NCBI GenBank assembly: GCA_002347605.1
Contig: DDXN01000007.1
Span: 1 to 7,883 of the forward strand
From: Candidatus Dojkabacteria bacterium UBA2259
Lineage (GTDB): Bacteria; Patescibacteriota; Dojkabacteria; SC72
DNA length: 7,883 bases
Direction of reading: 5' to 3'
Shown here: positions 5,506 through 7,883 of the stretch, piece by piece
How positions within the stretch are numbered: the first letter of the stretch is position 1
Layout of the letters: each line of letters starts with the position of its first letter
The notes under the pieces: generated by a model
What the model was told of the DNA's origin: nothing
Database searches by the model: none
Seen by the model: the letters and a program-made list of their open reading frames with translations, nothing else
Translations under genes and position numbers: made by a program

Positions 5506-7104
5506 TTACGAATTCTTAACCAAAAGTCTTGATCTTCTTAAAACAAGTGGATCCTGTTCTTTACATATTCGCATCATAGTACTACCATCAACTGTCTCTT
5601 TTCCATTCGAAAATAGGTCTTCTCCAACTTTCTGCCACCCAAAATCTTCATAGTCTAGAGGCCTTTCAAGTTCCTCCACAGTATATCCTTTGGAAGTAAT
5701 CGCACTATACATTGCATTATGATAATCAAATGGTGTAGTTTCTACTGCTTTATTCGCTCTAGAAAGCTCTGTAGCGGATTTAACAGCATCCATAACCTCA
5801 GAAAATCTTGTTCTATTCCCCTTTAAGAGCTTCCCTAACCATATGTACATCCTAGCTGCACCATCAGAGATAACACTATTTATTAAAATCATTCCACTCT
5901 TTTTATCAACTGAAAAACCATACTTGTGTGGATACTCATATGGCGCTTTAGATATGGTTTTCTTTGCATAATCCTTTCTAATGTCAATAAATTGAGACTT
6001 CAATATTTCACCAAGATGATAGAGCTTTGAAATTTCAACTTTAATGTTAGAATCCAAACCTAATGCTCCAATGTAAAGACCCTCTTTTCCGACATTAGGT
6101 AAAAGATTAGAAATTAATTCTCTTGTAAACTCTTGCGATACATACTGTAGTCCATTATCCAAAACTAAAGCATCGAACTTTACAGGATGTTTTGAATCTT
6201 CTTCAGATGCAGACAGAGCATCTTCAACTTGAAATACTATTGTCTTATCTCTAGAGTACAACTCATTTGGCACAGTTCCTTTAACTATATGAATTTGATA
6301 TCTTTCATTCTCTGGTAGCAACTCATTCCATACTGAAAAGTTAAGAGCCGCAACAGCTATTGAATCAGCGGCTATATCCGTAGCTATCAAGTTCGCAGAT
6401 ATCCCAGATTCATAAAGTCTGGTAATCAAACATTTGTCTGCTACTCCTGCACCACAGAAGAAGGAACGTATTGAAAGTACATGGGAAGGATCTTTTTCTT
6501 TAACATCTTTAAGATGCTTAGCTATGTGATCTGTATATCCAATAATGGGTTCAATAGTATCTGTTACCATTACCCTTCTCAATACTCCCATGACAAATGG
6601 CTCTTCGTCAGAGCTTATTTTCCAAGGATTTATTTTAAAGCCAACCTTAGACATCTCCTTTTTAAACTCAGTTGATACATTAGCAATGAGCTCAGTAGTT
6701 CTAGGAGACATTGTATATGGATAATTAGAACCTACATGCTTTCTAAAGTCTTCATCCCAAGCATTATCATATGTAAAACATTCTTGTATAAATTGAGGAC
6801 TTACTTTTACAAGATAACTTCTCAAGTTAGATTCAAACTCTTGTGGCTCGATAGTAACAGTTTTATTCCCATCGTCTTTTGTATCTTGAGTACTGCTTAC
6901 ATTCATATCTGTTTGATTTGAAGGAATGATTTGAGGCTTTTCGTCTATTACTTCTAGTGGTTGTGATTCTGGTATAGTGGGAAACGGAAGAGAATCGGAT
7001 TCTTCTTCTACACTCTTCCCAGTCATTTGTTCTGTTGGCATTGTACCTATTGGAATATCTCTTGATGAGCTTAATCCTTTTTCTACTTCTGGTTCTTTTT
7101 CCAT
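5506..7104 (-). CDS. Class I SAM-dependent methyltransferase-like protein with disordered N-terminus
   Basis: The 532-residue product appears to have a Rossmann-type methyltransferase domain in its centre. Motif I is SIRSFFCGAGVADKCLI (211-227), the end of the second strand is LIATDIAADSIAVAALN (239-255) with acidic Asp243, and a motif IV-like strand reads FDALVLDNGLQYVS (310-323), followed by EGLYIGALGL (341-350). Residues 1-85 are rich in E, S, P and T and probably disordered; 90-200 and 380-532 are helical flanks with no recognised domain. There is no signal peptide, so it should be cytoplasmic. The substrate cannot be read from the sequence: there is no NPPY or PCQ motif of DNA methylases and no CheR signature. 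It is the first gene of an operon with a sensor histidine kinase, which suggests a signalling or envelope-response role. The start ATG 7104 follows a candidate promoter by about 27 nt and lacks a Shine-Dalgarno. Confidence 0.72.
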   Translation of the reverse strand: MEKEPEVEKGLSSSRDIPIGTMPTEQMTGKSVEEESDSLPFPTIPESQPLEVIDEKPQIIPSNQTDMNVSSTQDTKDDGNKTVTIEPQEFESNLRSYLVKVSPQFIQECFTYDNAWDEDFRKHVGSNYPYTMSPRTTELIANVSTEFKKEMSKVGFKINPWKISSDEEPFVMGVLRRVMVTDTIEPIIGYTDHIAKHLKDVKEKDPSHVLSIRSFFCGAGVADKCLITRLYESGISANLIATDIAADSIAVAALNFSVWNELLPENERYQIHIVKGTVPNELYSRDKTIVFQVEDALSASEEDSKHPVKFDALVLDNGLQYVSQEFTRELISNLLPNVGKEGLYIGALGLDSNIKVEISKLYHLGEILKSQFIDIRKDYAKKTISKAPYEYPHKYGFSVDKKSGMILINSVISDGAARMYIWLGKLLKGNRTRFSEVMDAVKSATELSRANKAVETTPFDYHNAMYSAITSKGYTVEELERPLDYEDFGWQKVGEDLFSNGKETVDGSTMMRICKEQDPLVLRRSRLLVKNS

Positions 7105-7130
7105 TTATATATAAGTAAGTTTATTCAATC

Positions 7131-7160
7131 ATTATATTCTAACAGTTAATTAAAAAGCAA
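7131..7160 (-). promoter_or_regulatory. Candidate promoter of the methyltransferase-kinase operon
   Basis: On the minus strand a perfect TATAAT (7136 to 7131) is preceded after 18 bp by TTGCTT (7160 to 7155, matching only the TTG of the -35 consensus). Transcription would start near 7124, giving a leader of about 20 nt before ATG 7104. The position immediately upstream of a two-gene operon supports it. Confidence 0.55.
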
Positions 7161-7185
7161 GATAACTCTGAATTAGAAGAGAAAA

Positions 7186-7333
7186 CTACTCAAAAACCCT
7201 AGATATTTGAGCCTCTTTCCAAGAGTATTCTCTTCCTTGATTGGATTCTACACCACCCCAGACTTTTTCTAACTCATTGGCTATTGGGAGTATTACTTTA
7301 TCTGAAATAACTTTCAATGTGCGGGGAGAAAAA
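7186..7333 (-). pseudogene. C-terminal remnant of an unidentified gene
   Basis: A minus-strand frame ending at TAG (7186-7188) reads LKVISDKVILPIANELEKVW followed by GGVESNQGREYSWKEAQISR and VFE. The amphipathic, mixed composition looks like a genuine protein C-terminus. It has no start: at about 7333 it runs into the DsbA-derived sequence of the opposite strand. The end resembles no family I can name with confidence. It is best read as the surviving 3' end of a gene cut by the same rearrangement that truncated the DsbA copy. Confidence 0.5.
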
Positions 7334-7337
7334 CAAA

Positions 7338-7518
7338 AAGACCTATCTCTAGATATTAATCAATTTACTAAAGATATGAAATCAGATGAAATAGCTAAAA
7401 AAATAGAAGAAGATATTAATGGGGGTATTAAAAGTGGTGTTAATGGTACCCCTACATTCTTTATAAATGGTATTAGTTTTGATAAATACTACGAATTAGA
7501 TTCTTTACTAGAAGCAAT
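7338..7518 (+). repeat. Dispersed direct repeat of 2871-3051
   Basis: This segment aligns without gaps to 2871-3051 in the intact DsbA-like gene, with about 94 % identity counted by eye. The two copies are 4467 bp apart in direct orientation and flank the methyltransferase-kinase operon, so recombination between them could delete or duplicate the operon. Confidence 0.8.
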
Positions 7519-7546
7519 AGACTTGGCAAATAAAGATAAATCTTGA
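7338..7546 (+). pseudogene. Truncated DsbA paralogue, C-terminal third only
   Basis: From AAA at 7338 to TGA at 7546 the frame encodes 69 residues matching the end of the DsbA-like protein at 2546-3073 (from its Lys109). It keeps the cis-proline loop (GVNGTPTFFING) but lacks the CPSC active site and most of the fold, so it cannot be an active oxidoreductase. By eye, 11 of 181 aligned nucleotides differ without indels; seven of ten changed codons are synonymous, and the last few codons differ freely. That pattern implies a once-functional paralogue rather than a fresh partial copy. Upstream the open frame runs back to ATG 7241, but that part is the antisense of another gene remnant and is probably meaningless. 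Confidence 0.85.
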
Positions 7547-7558
7547 TTTAATATCATA

Positions 7559-7883
7559 TCAGCTCATATCTAAATCTCGTCTTACTTCCTCTTCTATATC
7601 TTTAATGTCTATCCCAAAATCTTTTAATAAGTCTTCCTCTATACTTTCTCCCCTATCCTGCTTATTTAAAATATAGGAGAAAAGTCCTTTTAATGGCTTA
7701 TCATTTTCCTCACCCTTCTTCCTTGTTATTAATTTATCTATCTTCTTAACAATGGAAGCACAATATTGATACTCAAAGTTTTCGGTTACAAACCTATCAT
7801 CTATTGTAAAAAATCCATTTTCTCTTAAATACTTAATACTAATTTTCTTAAAATCCAAATCCTTAATATCTTGAATATCCTTT
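7559..7883 (-). CDS. Protein of unknown function, 5' part beyond the window
   Basis: The minus-strand frame ends at TGA (7559-7561) and stays open to the right edge, so the gene begins outside the window. An internal TTG at 7858 could serve as a start, but the open frame continues upstream (KDIQDIKDL before DFKKISIKYL), and I treat it as partial. The visible 108 residues are soluble, lysine- and glutamate-rich and mostly helical, with FFTIDDRFVTENFEYQYCAS near the middle and an acidic tail (GIDIKDIEEEVRRDLDMS). There is no membrane segment or motif that I recognise. It converges on the DsbA remnant with a 12-nt gap, with no clear terminator between. Confidence 0.6.
   Translation of the reverse strand, partial: KDIQDIKDLDFKKISIKYLRENGFFTIDDRFVTENFEYQYCASIVKKIDKLITRKKGEENDKPLKGLFSYILNKQDRGESIEEDLLKDFGIDIKDIEEEVRRDLDMS

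Noticed and set aside
6481..6921. Two plus-strand open frames inside the methyltransferase gene
   Set aside because: They are antisense shadows of a long gene with SAM-binding motifs; their composition is that of reverse-read AT-rich codons.
7241..7337. N-terminal extension of a 101-residue plus-strand reading frame that continues into the DsbA-like tail
   Set aside because: This portion is antisense to a better minus-strand coding remnant (7186-7333), and the recognisable DsbA similarity starts only at 7338. The frame is a chimera made by rearrangement, with no promoter or ribosome-binding site.
1..7883. CRISPR array, tRNA, rRNA or insertion sequence
   Set aside because: No regularly spaced repeats, cloverleaf-like sequence, conserved rRNA stretch, transposase or terminal inverted repeats were seen on either strand.

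Overview
The window is AT-rich bacterial DNA with standard-code genes: stops are TAA, TAG and TGA, and no in-frame TGA falls inside the long genes. None of the starts that can be judged has a clear Shine-Dalgarno sequence, while the best promoters are sigma70-like (TTTACA/TATACT, TTGnnn/TATAAT). That combination, together with a Fic protein, RhuM-like protein, ADP-ribosylglycohydrolase remnants, a small DsbA-like protein and a multi-spanning membrane histidine kinase, is compatible with a Candidate Phyla Radiation (Patescibacteria) genome. The taxonomic call is an inference and is not proved by any marker gene here.

Left part (1-2545) is an eroded accessory region. An ADP-ribosylglycohydrolase (DraG family) gene on the minus strand is split: its N-terminal end (827-964) and C-terminal end (41-241) are recognisable, and the middle has been replaced by a C-terminally truncated RhuM-family gene (223-759). 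Facing away is a complete Fic protein gene (1208-2365, plus strand), preceded by a striking array of four alternating half-sites of one 11-12 bp operator motif that surround a good promoter. Just after the Fic stop lies a second, shorter DraG C-terminal remnant (about 2366-2478, minus strand), suggesting that tandem DraG paralogues once stood here.

Middle part: a leaderless-looking DsbA/thioredoxin-fold oxidoreductase with a CPSC active site (2546-3073, plus) converges on a two-gene minus-strand operon (7104 down to 3203). The first gene of that operon is a 532-residue class I SAM-dependent methyltransferase-like protein of unknown substrate with a disordered N-terminus. The second, 29 nt downstream, is a 757-residue histidine kinase with a multi-spanning membrane sensor, a GAF-like domain and a complete HisKA/HATPase core. 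No response regulator is present in the window. A good promoter sits upstream of the methyltransferase at 7131-7160.

Right part (7180-7883): a second rearranged patch. The 3' end of a DsbA paralogue (7338-7546, plus; 11 differences over 181 aligned nt against the intact gene by eye) abuts the 3' end of an unidentified minus-strand gene (7186-7333). A minus-strand gene of unknown function enters from the right edge and stops at 7559.

The most informative points are the Fic operator array (probable autoregulation), the methyltransferase plus sensor kinase pair, and the accumulation of C-terminal gene fragments, which shows that this stretch has been rearranged repeatedly.
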